From contig OY727097.1 in the NCBI GenBank assembly GCA_963402885.1, positions 18,786,001-18,850,000 of the forward strand: DNA of 64,000 nucleotides, read 5' to 3'. Both the position numbers and the translations under genes were made by a program. The stretch's first letter is position 1; every line of letters begins with the position of its first letter. Under the pieces are notes generated by a model that saw only the letters and a list, made by a program, of their open reading frames with translations, was not told where the DNA came from and searched no databases. Shown here piece after piece: positions 40,301 through 55,300 of this stretch. This DNA comes from Antedon bifida. Lineage: Eukaryota > Echinodermata > Crinoidea > Comatulida > Antedonidae.

Positions 40301-43300
40301 TTTCCCTATATATAACATCTTTATTGCAACATTTGACAGTATGCATAATCAACCTAAGCATACAATTTGTTTTGGATTTGGATGATGACTTTCAGATCTA
40401 GTCAAATGCAGCAGCATACATTTGTCAGTAGCATTTTATTGGTAATACACCAAATAGCTTGAATTGAAGGTCTTTGTAAAATATTTTTATCATTATTATC
40501 ATTTTGGGTGTTTCTGATGACCCTATATTAATCTTAGAATCAACACAGGAAGGGAGGTCAGACACAGAAAAGTTAAAAGGAATAGGTACAATTATGGAAC
40601 CCAGTGAGACCCAAGATTTAAAAGACACCTTAAATTTAACTCGTTGTGACCTACATGATATACATGACTTAAACAAATCTAGCAGTGATTCACACTCACA
40701 GATACCAGCATTATGCTTTACACCAAACAAGAAATATTGCATCTATGTGAGAAAGGGAATGCTCATCAAGAATTTTGATCATTCAGTTATAGCATCTGTG
40801 AGCAAAGCAAAGTGGTACAGGACCTTCCATTTAAAAATCTGTGCTGGTTATCTGGAAGGAGTTTATTATCTTTAAAGAATATAATTAAATAATGAGCAAC
40901 AATAATACCAACAGTGGAGTGGAGGTCTATAATTATATCTACATTGCTAGTGATAAAATTTAGTGTAACTACCTCTCTGGCAGACAGATGCTGAAAAGCA
41001 TCTAGAAGCTCAACACCCTGTGCAACCATAGAAATTGTTTCAAATGCAGTGGTGATCACATTTTGAACCATGACTTCTAGATCTTTGATTCCAGCCCGAA
41101 ATCTGACAAATAAATCAAAGTTATTGTGAAATATAAATATGAATACAGTAGAACCCCTCCTTTGGGACATTCCTATTAAGGGAACACTTTCTCATGAAAT
41201 GAAGGTGAAATATATGTTTTAACACTACGGCCAACCCATTCTCAGGGGACAGGGATATTCATCAACCCCTATTAAGAGGACAATATTTTTTCATAAAAAC
41301 AAAAAATAAGACAAAATAATTATATTCATTTATATCGTTTTAAATAAAAAAATTGGATAGTGACTCTTTACTTACACTTGTTTTTTTTAACTTGGTAACA
41401 ATTCATGAATTGTGCATAAATATTTTTTTCACAAACTATGATGATGTAATTTTTTTTAAATTTTGATTGGTCGGTTTTAACGATCGTATCATTGAAGTTG
41501 AACTTGGTTTCACTTCAAAATTTGCAGATTTTAACGATTTTTAGCAGTGATTTTTACCACTTTTCCTGTAAAAAACTGTTGAATACGGTAAATTTATGCA
41601 ATTCGCCGCAACTCAAGGTTGATTGGAAAACAGGCTTTAATTTTGATTAGAAAAGGGAATATACTACTAATTATTAAAACAATATTGCCTTCAGCTAGGC
41701 CCTTCATGTTACTAGCAAGGGGCAATTTGCTCAGTGTTTTTACTTAAATGGATTGATTTCGACCACAAGTAACTGTGCAAGTGCAAAATCTCTGAGCTGC
41801 GGTTATTTGCATAACAAAGGCACAAAGATATGCAAGACACAAAACCATGGTCACTTCCAATCTCTTCGTTTAGGCTCTGTAATTGGCTGTGTAATAGATG
41901 ACCTAAAAACCAAAAGCCAATCAACAAACACTACAATATCTAAAATATAGGGAAATTCATGAAAAAAATCTAAAACTCCACATGACATACATGATCCAAA
42001 AAAGTTATTTAATAGTCTATAGGTTAAAGTAATTTTAAGCTTTAGGAATTATCTGATAACAGTATAATAATTCAAATTAAAAAAATTACATATCTTAATA
42101 ATTCTCAAATAATTTTATTCTGTGGTCTGATTTTAATAAAATAAAAATCACTTGTCAATTCAAAAAGAAATTATTTCTCCATGATTAAACCACGACACAT
42201 TTGTCAATAGAGTAATCAGAATGCACATACAATTTATAAATTATCAGTTGATTTGCAACTTCCCATAGAGGGTTGTGGCAAGAGACAATGTGTTCAAAAA
42301 GGCAGACAGCAGTTATTTAGCACAGACTAGCAGATCAAATTATTCTTTTATCTTACTGCCAAATTTTTTCTTATTTGTCAATGATATGACTAAACACTTT
42401 GCTTTATCAAGCAAATGAATCTCACCTATTATAATCATCATGCCATGTAGTAGCTTTTACATCAAGAATTGTGTGTTTGACATTTCGAAGAATCTGCAAA
42501 TTTTTTTCAAAAGTACCTTCAATCTCCAAAAGACTACGAGTAATCTCTGGCCCACGCTGACCAGAAAAATATGGCATTAGGGTTTTATTACCATCTTCAC
42601 GTCGTGCAAAATGTCTCTGACACTCGCATACCTAAGAAAACAGACACATTTTTAGTCAACAAGCCTAAAAGTAAAACCTTATACTGTTTTCTTTCCGAAA
42701 ATAAGCTAATCTCGAAAATAAGTGCTTTGATTGCATCTTCTATCTTCTTGGCAGTGAAAAGCAAGCACGGTTTTATGGTACAGTATTTTGTTTTAGAAAA
42801 CATGAAATTTAACAAAAATATGAAATCATCTATGTAACTTGCCTCTAAAAGATCACGGCATCTCTGAATAAATGCCTCTACCTGAGCAAAGATGCTGGTT
42901 TGGTCTAGAACCCAACCTTCCTCACTAAGACGATGATGCATGGCACGAATCTAAAAACCATAAAATGAATTGTTTACCTACAGTGCAGTATATCAGTTTA
43001 TTTCTTACATCCTCTATCCTTTTTTATTTTTCTTCACATAGGGAAACATACAACACAAACATCATTACATTTCAGTTTTCTTGATCTTTTAAAATTTTAT
43101 TTAATATGCAAATGAGATGTTATCAAGTTTTCATACATTTCAAGAAAAATGTTAAAAATGCCTTGCATTCTGAAGAGCTAAATAAATTTTAAAATGAAGC
43201 ATATTTTAAAACGTTTTTACAATTGTTTTATCTTATCAGACTAGCACAGAGGGTGCAGACTGTAACTTTCATTATGCTTGTATAACTTATAGGATAATAA

Positions 43301-46300
43301 TTTTAAAATTGTGGACATTGTCATGCAAACAAACATACAAAGCAAGTAATAATATTCAAGAATTTTGCAAAGTACAAACTACAGCGAATAAGAAACTACC
43401 TTAAAAATGTCAAATTATTTTGGCATGAATGGATGAATCTTGACCTTCCATCCTTCTGTAGGTTTGTGACTGAATTCTTCTGTATTTACATCCTTTACAG
43501 GCATATAAGTACAGTAATTAGCTTCAAAAACATTATAATAACACTTGACCTACATCTTATTCTCAAAGTATGTTGGTCTGAATAAATTACCCTTGACCTT
43601 TGAAATTTCCCCTACCTGTGATTTATTTTCTTTATTTTCAATAATTTAGGTACATGAATGGATGACAATACAAATGTGTGTAAACCTTACCCATCTGTAA
43701 GTCTCTTTCCAGCTGTTACAACAATTAATACATTCATTCAGGCTCTTGGTTGATGTAAGTACATTGCCATCAAATAGCTTATCTAGGTTAATTTCCTTGC
43801 AGCATCTATGGATAATCTCATTGCTAAGCTGTAAATTAAAAATATATAAATTAATTTCAAAAAGTATAAGAGTCATTTTATAAATATATTAAAGTAAAAA
43901 TGTTTTCATTCAAAGTGAATAATTAATAATATTTTTTAAATTCATCTGTAATTAAGAAAAATCATCATATAAAAAATCACATTTTAACAAAAACCATACA
44001 CAAAATTAGTTTGATTTTACAGACATTTTAATTGAAATAGCTAAAAAAAAACAAACAACTAACTTTTCGAAAAAGTCCTGTCAATCTCTCCCTGCTTTTA
44101 TAGTGATCAGAGTTAAGCCAAATCATGCGCACTTTATTGATGAGCTTAGGAAGCAGAGGGGGTATATCAGCAGGTCTAGATTTGGAAAGTTCTTCACAAT
44201 CAGCTGATAGAGTAGACAGGAACTTTAGGTTGCTTTGAGCCTTAGCTGATCCATCCTAAGGCATAAAATAAACCAGTAATATTTTTTATCGTTTTTATTT
44301 GAGGAATACACTTTTTAAAAATTACTATGAAGTGAATAGATTTCTCTAAAAACAAAATAGAACTAGATTTAATTTGTAACTATGACGAAATATAGGTTAT
44401 ATGCATTGATTTAATAAAGATAATTTAATTTTAAAAGATTTATTGATTGATTTTGTCAGAATCTTTAATTATTTATTTTATATGAAAGATAGGATCTTGG
44501 AAATGCAAATACAATAGCCGGTATCACTGCACATCGAGCCGTATACACTTGAATAAAACAATTCGATCAAAGATCCCTCCGCGTATATGTCATAAACCAC
44601 CCTTGTTACATAATAATAAAGACATTATTTTTTCGCTAGATTTCATTATAAATCATGCATATAATTTATACACTAAGAAATAAAATTGAACAAACAATAC
44701 AGATATAGAAACAAAAATCTTGTTTCGTTTCCCAAAGTGAGACTCGATCTCGATACATTGAATATTATAGACGCAATCACAGACCACCGAGCCATATACA
44801 CACCTGAATAAAAGAATATTCCTGTGTATTTGTTATGCAGTAACCACTTTGGCGCAGATAGATAATTATATACCGCAATGAATCATAATTTTTTACTACG
44901 ACGATATCTTTAAACATTTTTTTAATGATGCAAATTATATATTTTCAACTTTAATATATAAACATTTTAAGAAGAAGGTTAATCAGTCGGCCACAGTATG
45001 CATGACATGTTGCTTATATCAAATATAGGTCTGCAGATAGAAGAAATTGTGACTTCTACCTTTACAAAAAAATTAGTTATGCAACATTATAAAGAAGAAT
45101 ACAAGGAGAACCTGAATAAGAAATTTGTTTGGAAAACTACAAGGTATTTTTTTGTGATTTTTGGTGTATCATGATATATCTTTCTAGGCTGAAACCAAGC
45201 CATCGAAAGCTTTCAACAAGCATTATCAAGGGGAAAAAAACTGTTTATAGACCTTTGTATAAAACTGGTAACTAGGGCTAATAATACTAAACAGGAAGTT
45301 TCGGGTGTCACGAAACCTAAGATCATGAAAGCTAAGACCCCCCAAGACCTAAGATTACGAAAGTTCACTTTCACACATGCCTTGTATTTTAACTCTAAAT
45401 TTGTTAACCAACTTTAACCTGAATACCAGACCTTAGAATTAGGCCAAAAAAAAAAAATTATTGTGTTGGCCACGCCCGACCGACCCTAAACTGCCGAAAA
45501 TGAAGGTCGGCTTTTTTTTTTTTTTTTTTAGCCAAACGGCAATTTTGAAACCAAATGGTGAAAAAATATTGTCTTATTTGCCAAATTGGCGAACATATTT
45601 CACCTCCGCCGGACGTGTAAAAAAGAAGCGTGCAACCAACCGTGAATCAATCACGTGATAACCGGAATACGCGATTATTAGTTTTTGGGGGATCCAAGTT
45701 TAAATTAAAATAAACACTTTGATTACACAGTGGTTGAGACAGGTTTTTAATAGTTATCACATTTTTAAACACCCTCATAATTAATGGACTCTACCAATGT
45801 TGATCTGCAGCAAAAGAACAACAGATCGTTGGTTGTTGATGCGGTGTTTTTTGGTTTTACTGTACAGTACTACGATCCGATTACGGACTTGTTAAATGAT
45901 TTAAAAGGCATGGGTTTGCCAAGCAAGTAGGCCTATATACGTTTAATAAAAATGTACCTAAGATTGTCGTAAGCTCTTTTGTTCAAACTTGTTATTTATA
46001 TAGCGATAATCCATCCGTTCCGGCATGCACGCTAGGCTTCTAGCCGGACCTCTAGCCTCGATCGATCGATGCCGCTGGTGGGGAATTTCCCCGCAATAAG
46101 AAATCAGCGAAATATGGCTCATAAAACGGCCTACATTTTAATGTTATATATTTAATGCCAGTGTAATTACGTATGGATAAAACAATATAAAACTCAATAT
46201 TTTTCATCTAGAATAATATGTTAACTTGCGTAATGTAGCATTAACACGGAAATAGTTTATTTCGATCTTGATTGTTTTTGTTGTTGGCTTTAAAAATGGT

Positions 46301-49300
46301 AGCTAGGGCTAGCAGCCTAGGCATTTTTACCTCAAAAAGCTAGGCCTACGTTTATTTAATAAACCTTTTTTAAACTTTTGTTGAAACAATTATAGCTAGC
46401 GTGAGCCTAGGGTGCGATGAAAAGTGTTTAAAAGTCTTTTTGTATCAATTGTGTAAATTGTTTATTATTTTGCCGGCAACACATTTTTGGTCTGAAAAAA
46501 AAAAAAAAAAAAAAAACTTTTCCTACCGACCTACCCATTTTTAGGATTTACCCAAAACGTGGCCAACACAATATTTTTTTTTTTCTGGCCTTAGATGAAG
46601 AAGAGTCAATAAATAACAATAAATTTTTAAATAAATTGATGATTTTACAGACGTTTTTCTCATATTCTATGTTCAATATTTTGTTTCTATGGAACGCCAA
46701 AAGAGCAACATTAATAGAGGGCTAAAAACTAGGTGGAATTCATCTATTTAACTAAGTTTTTGGTGAAAATCATGTTCAATTCAATATATTTTGTCACTGT
46801 CAATACAAATAAAATGTTACTGTTGATACTTTACACAGTCTCTTTAACTTTAAGAATAAAATCGACAAATTCATCATATCCCCTTAGGTCACCCTTATGA
46901 CTAGTGATGCTGATTTTAAGATTGATTAATATTCTTTGAAAATAGAAAAGTATCAGCATTAACATATTACACCATTTTTACGATTACACGATCGTTAATG
47001 GTTTCTTGGTTCTTTCGACGTTGCTGGGACGTGAAGTTTTGCAAAGCCAAGGCCAGTCACGCGCAGCGGGGCCTGTGTGTGAAAATTGAAAAAGTTACAA
47101 GTTTTGATGCTTCAACCCACCCGGCCTAAGACATGCTTTCGCTGATATCTTAATCTAGTCTTGACACTAAAGACAAACATTAAATTAAATTATTTTTATA
47201 TTAAAATTTAGTTTTACTTACACTTATTTTGAAATATCAGACTTTAAAAGAGTACAAAAAACATCGTCGCGTTGTAAAAAATCAAGAATTGTCAGCGCGT
47301 ACGTATCATAACGTTGAAGCCCCTGTGTACGGTAGAATCTTGCTTATTTCCATATGCATGCGCTGCATACAGCAGAGGCTAGTAGTCTGTATGAGGAGGA
47401 GAGGAGGAGAACACTAACCATGTGCTCTTTTACGAGGTATATTCAGAGCGTCATTTCGACGATCGAGCATTCTCTACTTCTACGGAGCGCCATTTATGCC
47501 TTTATTTACTTCCGAAATAGAAATAGTACTACGGTAACTGGTCCATTGGACCAAATTTAGCACTGGTGGAGCACAGTGACATAAAATAGAAATAAGTCAC
47601 TAATTTTAATATCTTTTCGTATGTTAATACACTGTGCTCAAGTGGACACAATTTGGCGCCAGTGAGGAGCACAGTGATATAAAATAGAAATAAGTCACTG
47701 AATTTTAATATCTTTTTGTATGTTAATACACTGTGCTCAAGTGGACCCAATTTGGAGCCAGTGGAGCACAGTGATATAAAATAGAAACAAGTCACTGAAT
47801 TCTAATATCTTTTCGTATGTTATTACATTGTGCTCAAGTGGACCCAATTTGGAGCCAGTGGAGCACAGTGATATAAAATAGAAACAAGTCACTGAATTTT
47901 AATATCTTTTCGCATGTTATTACATTGTGCTCAAGTGAACCCAATTTGGAGCCAGTGGAGCACAGTGATATAAAATAGAAACAAGTGACTGAATTGTAAT
48001 ATCTTTTCGTATGCTAATACACTGTGCTCAAGTGGACCCAATTTGGAGCCAGGGGAGCACAGTGATATAAAATAGAAATAAGTCACTGAATTTTAATATC
48101 TTTTCGTATGTTAATACACTGTGCTAACGTGGACCCAAATAATAAATTAATGCTCACAATTCAAATATGTTAGAAAACGATGTTAATGATTGGAATAAGT
48201 TAAAAGGTTGTAAAACAGAAATCTGGAAAAAAGAGTGTGCAACAACGCTTAACGTTAAGCAGCATTTTCTATTTCAATTGAAAAATTTATAAAATAGCTG
48301 GTATGATTTGACCATCAAGGTAATATAGACTGGCTAGAGGGTGAACTCCAATGTTATCAAAGTTAGAAAAATGATTATTCATGGGGAGGGAACCAAGAAG
48401 ATGAAGGCTACAATCAACCATTCGTAGTCTAGAACAACTACGCCTGTATTAAGTGTATCAGCGTGAGATCACTTTTTAGTCTGCCTTCTAGCCAATCTAT
48501 ATAAACTGTTTGGGCTTGACACACAAAACAAAACAATGAAAAAACACCTGAATAAGTTTAGAAAGTTTCCTAAATGGTGTTACATATGAAGACTTGGAAA
48601 ACTCAAGTATTGTCTGGATATGAATGACTCCATGTTTCTGCAACTGTTCACTAATACCGGATAGATCAATACAACGATTATGCCAGAACTCTATTTCTTC
48701 CAATGGACCAGCATTCTCAGAGGTTTCAATGGCATCTTGTGAAGCTAGAACCTCTTTGATTTGCCTTGTCCAATGTACCATTGCAGCTGCAGAAAAAAAA
48801 ATGTATTACTGTACTGTATATCATTTATGAATATGAAATTGTTCTTTGTACTGTAATCAAGCTTAATGGCTTATGGCAATTCATGAATTTCATTTCTTTA
48901 GAACAAAGAAAGTTAGCAGAAACTGAGAACTGTACAGAATTATACAAAAAGTTGTAAAAGGAATAAGATAAGCATCAGTTTGGCCTATACTAATAAGCAT
49001 CTACCTTTAAACACTACTAAAATACTATCAAATGCACTTAAGTAATAAAGTTTCAAAAAAAGAGTTTGCAAAAGGAATAAGACCTACTAACAAGTATCTA
49101 CTTTTCAACACTACTAAAATGCTATCAAATGCACTTATAATGTCCTTTTTTGACTATTGTAGTTGCATTTGATCAAGTACTACTAACAATTATTTGGCCT
49201 ACAAGCACCTACTTTTCGCCACACTGCTCACAAATTCCACGCGCTGTGCAAATGGGACAAGTCACACAGTATTAGCATTACCGCTTATGGAGTAAGAACA

Positions 49301-52300
49301 GTTTTCTATTTGGGCTCATGCCTATTACTTGCTCCTGGCAAGATGAAATGTAAAACGTATTTTAAGAACTTTTGCCGAATAAATATTATTATAATATTAT
49401 ATTATTATTATTACCATTACCGCTCGTCTGTGTAAATTGTCCATAATGAATGCCTTAGAATGGAAGAGGTTAAATGAACATTGGAGAGAAAGCCTTCTTA
49501 AAAAAAATGCTCCTCCTTATCTATGTAACAGATTTATTTTTAACCATAATAACCATACCCAATGTACCAGAAGCAAATCAAATAATTCATTAATAGAACA
49601 GAAATGGAATTGTGTATAAGGCAAGAGAACAATTTTATTCCATGCCACTGAAGCATGGAATGAACTTCCAAATGAAATCAAAACTAACCTAAATGAACTC
49701 TGTATTATATAACAACATTTAAGAACTTATTAAGCAACATTTAATTTGAACTAAATTTATCTTCTCCATTGTCCACTTACTTTTTACCAATATGTTAAGG
49801 GGTGTCATTTTTAGTTTATTTTTAAAATATGGTGCCATACCAAAATAATTTTCTGTCAGACGACTAATTTTCAGCAACATTAACTCTAAATGTGTGGGTA
49901 TGCAGACTATAATGGAACATAGGAATTGACTTTCTCCCCAGGTGCCCATAAATTCAAATGTTCTGTTATGCCAAATTAAGGGAAAGTTAGGGTAAAGGGA
50001 TCATCTCAAAAGAGTAGATTAAGAGCACATGTTTTGATTGCGCATTGAGCGAGTGTTGTTCACTCGTTCAGATTTTACAGCAGTCACGTAAGCATGAAAA
50101 TACAAGACAGTTCTGGCCAATTTCCATTATGTACAAGAACAATTAATTCCACAGTGTAATGGCAAAGGTCATTCATTGATTAAATTTTTATTTATTTCAA
50201 TTTGTTGAAGTTCTTTGGATGTTTTTAATGTAATCGAATAGATCGTTTAATGTTAGGTTGGCACAAGTACAGTACTTAGGCCTAGTCAGACTCACTAGCT
50301 AGCTTAGTGAGTAGTAGTAGCAGGCTAGCTGTATTATAAAATGAAAGCAAATGTTTACAAAATAATTAAATTCTTTGTTATAAATTTCTACAAAACACAT
50401 TTGCATTGAATCCTTGCTTTACAAATTCTTCTTTTATTATAGACCATTTATCATAGTAGTTAAATTGATACCCTGACCCATTGTTTGGGTCGCGAAAAAT
50501 AATTGATGGGTTGCGAAATCGTCTCCGATGCTGAAACTTTTTATCAATTATACACTGATCTATATGTGAAATTTACTCCGTTTTGTAGAATCTACAAGTT
50601 TTTTCTGTGTTGATGTAAGTAGTACACACAATTGGGAACTGAAGATGGGGGCGCGCGCCGATGGGGCACATTGACGCTTTTGGCACATAGTTCATTGTAG
50701 TAACAAGTGGGGAATCTCCTTTTAGCACCTGGATTTAATCACCTACCTGTTGGTTCCGGTTCTACGATAGAATCTTTGATGCTGCCACAGGCTTTTAATT
50801 TGATTTATAACATATGGGTTCAAGGATGTAGCCATAAATATTTCATTACTGAGTGGATAACATTACTGAGTGGATAAAGAATATCTCTTTGCACCGATCC
50901 TCTACCCTATCCCTCAACCCTAATGTTACATACAAAACACAAATTGGGAGTTTCTCTTTCGGAAGTAAATTCCAGGGTGCTAATTGTAGTTGACTACATA
51001 AATCACTGTCTATTTAGTTATCTGCACCTTGGCGGAAAACTCCTTGTGAGATCATCATCAACTTTTTTTTCAGTATTATTCTTCTTTCTTTCCACCCTAT
51101 ATTTGTGTCGTGTTTCTCTAAAACGTGTAAACATAACATTTCGTAACTTTGTCAACATATCGACATTTACGTGAAGTTGTGCACCTCCTATTTTTGAAAA
51201 CGTCAAAGTTGCCCAACGTGACTTGTGCGCGATTTTATGAATTTAAATGATTGATCATAGATTAAAAACCAAAAGTCATTTTTTATTGACACTTCGTGAA
51301 AATTTAATTCATATCAAAAGTCAACTCTCTGTTGATTAAAAATGGCATGTTACACACAAAGTTACGCGCGCACGCGCATTTAAAACTTTAAAATGCGCAA
51401 AATTTATTTCTAATCAATTTCCGATACGTTTCAGGACATTTTAAAATTTTCAGTTTTTTTGCCGCTGCGCGTTGTTGTGCGGATAACTAACTCTACCTAG
51501 ATGGTATACAAGCGAAGCGAGGGTTCCATCTAGTAATTATAATTTAATAATATATTCTCATGTATTTTAGGTTTTTTTCAATAATGTACATTTTTTCGTT
51601 AATAAAACCTATGTTTCATTCCACTTTCTTAGTTTGTGAAGAATTCCATATCAAGGTCTCTCGCCACCTGCAGTTTAGAACGTAGTAAATATTTTGACAA
51701 TTAATTTTCAGCAAATTATTCGTTTAAGGTAGCCTAACCATCTCTATAAACCTTATGTTACGTTTTCATTTCTAGGCCTACACAATGCCACGTTTTGAAC
51801 GCAAGTACTGTACTTGGTCAAAGATCAATAAATTCCTCTGACTGGGTATGTTCCAATGAACATAGTATCTCTACTTCTACCTACTTTCAAGTCTCTGAAC
51901 AAGTTCTTTATCTTTGGCAGCTTTAATAGGTTCCATTTTAAGACCTTCATTCGGTATGTATAGTACAGTGTGGTTCTGCATTTTGTAGTGTGTATCTGTC
52001 ACAGTTGCCATGAAACGATGAAGTTGTGCTGAGAAATCATTTCTTATACCTAGTCATAAAGTGTTAAGGTTTTTTATAAAAGTATAAATGCACTCCATAA
52101 AAACTTGATGGGGATTTTTTTGGCATTATTCAGTACCAGCTACACACACTCCCTGCATGAAGATATAATGTCACATAGGACAGGAATATTCTTTCCTGAT
52201 GGAATTTAGCAGCTTGTTTAGATATGACTAGTGGATCTAAATGTCAAGAAACAAAAACCTTTAGTTTCAGTTATTTACAATTTCATTTTACTTCAGGAAT

Positions 52301-55300
52301 TGGAAAACATTGCATTATACATTGTTTATATTTTATTAACTAAGTATATAACAAAAGAAATGTTAAAGGATACTGTCAGGCCAAGACTTGTTTTCCATGA
52401 AAAGCGGTACATAAATACTCTGCATCAAACTTAGTAAACTTTTGATGTGACCTGGTTTCATTGTCCCATACTGCACTAACTTTGTAATGTTTGTAGAATT
52501 AATTTCAACACCAGAATCTAACTTGATAAAGTATGCCATATCCTTGGTCATATTAGGTGGCACATTATTATTTAAGCACAATCCCATTTGAGCATCAACA
52601 TATACGACTAATAGACGAGCAGCAGATGACACATTGAAAAATGTGTCTACTGTTTCATAGTGCTGTTCTGTCCAAAGGTCTGATTTCAATTCTTGTAATG
52701 TTGCTCTTGCTTTAACATATGCTCTCTATAAAAAAAAAAATAAATAAAATTATCACATATTTTAAAGAAACCAATGAGTATGATTATTGAAATATTTTAA
52801 AAAAACCACTAAAATAATTTTCTAAACTTCCAAACATTTTTGGACAAACTTTTCCATTAGAACGAAAATTAATATGCATTGCGTCGATGTAATGAAAATT
52901 GCGTCGATGAAAATTTGTAATTTTAAAAACATAATTTGATTTAAAGTACAGGTTTTTTTGATACAACTAATAAAAAAAAAATTCTGTTAGTACTATTTGC
53001 AGCATTTTTTTTAGTACCAGCATGTGTATAATTATTTATTTTATTCTGTAAAACGTACATCTCAGTAAAGTGGTATGGCCCTGCACTAATAATATTAAAT
53101 AGGGCAACAACAAAAATTCTATTAAAAGAAAATTATACTAAATAAAAAATAAATAAAATATTAATAATAATTGTAAAAACAATAAATAAAATATTTTTAA
53201 AAAAAGAGATGAAAATAAAAGATCCTCAGTAGGAGTTGAACTAGGGACCTCAACTGTATAAGGCTGGATATAATAATCATTACCCCAAACTCACATTCAC
53301 AAAGTTGTAGTGAAAGTAGCCTCATCAGACACAGCAAAGACACAAAAATAAAAAAAATATATATAATTTTGGGAGAAATCTTATGTAGCGGAATTTTACA
53401 GTAGGAGGAGGTATGCACTCTCGGGGTGCCCTTCTAGTTCTAAATTCAAAACGTCACTTCTAGTTATAAGTATTAAGTGGAAAATAATTTCCTTCTTTGT
53501 ACCTTTGATCAGAGAATTATCAACAGTTCTTTAATAATGTATTTCATAAATCATGGTTCAACTCAGTGAGTAAAACACCGTGGCCATTGACATTAATGCT
53601 CATTACAGTTAAGTTCAAATCCGCGAAATGTAAATAAAAAGAATCACCATTTAACCCTTTCACTACGTATACCCGGTACTACCCGGTATAAACAAACGTC
53701 GTTGAAATACGTATAAAAGGTAATACCGGGTATGGGCAAAACAATGATTTAATTGTATTTGCCTATAATATATAGCACCCTCTACATTTTTTCGATGAAC
53801 TTGAATATTTTTTCAAGTCATTAAAAATTTTTTCCAGGAAAAAAAAACGGCCCGCTATAGTTGTATTATTGTCTTGAAAATCATGCGCCCTCTATAATTA
53901 TATTATATATAGTATAGTATATAATAGTATTTCTATCTTGGAAATTTGTTTTGAGTAGCATCATGGCGGTCATTTTGAAAGTAACAAAATTTACCCGCCC
54001 CAATAGGGCAACATCGTGTTTATCACAACACGCAACAACAAAATTCTGAAACAATAGTTAGTTTTTGTACTATAGTGAATTTTTGGAAAATGTCATTATT
54101 TTCACGATTTTGCCCCAAAACTTTGATTTGTGCATAATTTTTATTACTAAACAATTAATTATGTTTATGTCATGTTTCCAATTTGTGTCCACTTTTTTAT
54201 TTTATCTTATCTATAGGTATCAAATAATTCACCATGAAAAACACCCAAAATAATATAGTTTTGACTTTCGTTCATGTTCATGTCTAATTTCGACTACCAC
54301 CACCATGTGAACTTTTTTGTGTTGATTTCAAGTCCGTAAGCAGCTGTAGTTATTATTCCAATACATCTTAATTCTATAAATTACCAATTCATATTTTATC
54401 ATTGAAATGTTTTAAAATGCCGACTGAGTTCAACGTGCATGTCCCTCTCATGTACATGCACGCTGTTGTCACTTTCTGATGCGCACCCTAGAATAATATT
54501 CACACAGCACAATTTTTCTAGTTTTTTTTAGTGTTTTTTTTTATTTTCATAAAATCTGAACAGTTACAAGCAAAGTCTAAAGTTCCATATCCAGTATTGC
54601 TTTCATTTTTGAGCTTACAGATTTGAGCTTCAAAGTGAAAGGATAGTGTATATAACAAAATCAATGCCTTATACAATTTCTTTTTATTTTAATAATTTGT
54701 CAGAGTACTTTTATCAGAGTGCACTTTTATTATACTTACTCCTCCCATGCGAAGTATATAACCACATATTATGGCAGAAAAAGGCCGTGCAGAGTACAGG
54801 TTACTGCCTAGTCACCTATAATTTGTCTTAAGTGATTAATTAAATTCTAGTTTTTGATTATTTCAAAAGTGATACTCCTATGTGCGCTTTTATTGGGATA
54901 CCTAGTATCAATATATGTATCCTGTTTTGCTCCTTATGGATTAGACAACTTTAATTAATTAACCTACATTATTGTTTTGATCTGTAGTCTAATTTGTTGA
55001 TTGTAATTTTTTTTTCTTTATTATATCACAATAAAAGTGATTCCTATGAATAAATGAAAATAAATAAAACACATTTAAAATTTGTATTTACTTACATAAT
55101 CTATTGGTTTAGGTTCCAGTTCTGGTGGAAAATCCAACTTTGTTCTATTACTTTTTTGACATCCATGGTCATTTGAAACAAAGTTATCATCTTCAGTATA
55201 TCTATTCAGATCACCTAGAGTATAAATGATTATATTTTCAAGCAATTGTGATAAAACATACGTGAATTTAATTTATTAATACGTACTGTTTTCCCCCACA

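Noticed and set aside
42597-42941. 114-residue minus-strand ORF across exons 8 and 9
   Set aside because: It reads through the 211-nt intron; the true structure is two exons joined by a GC-AG intron with exon 9 in another frame.
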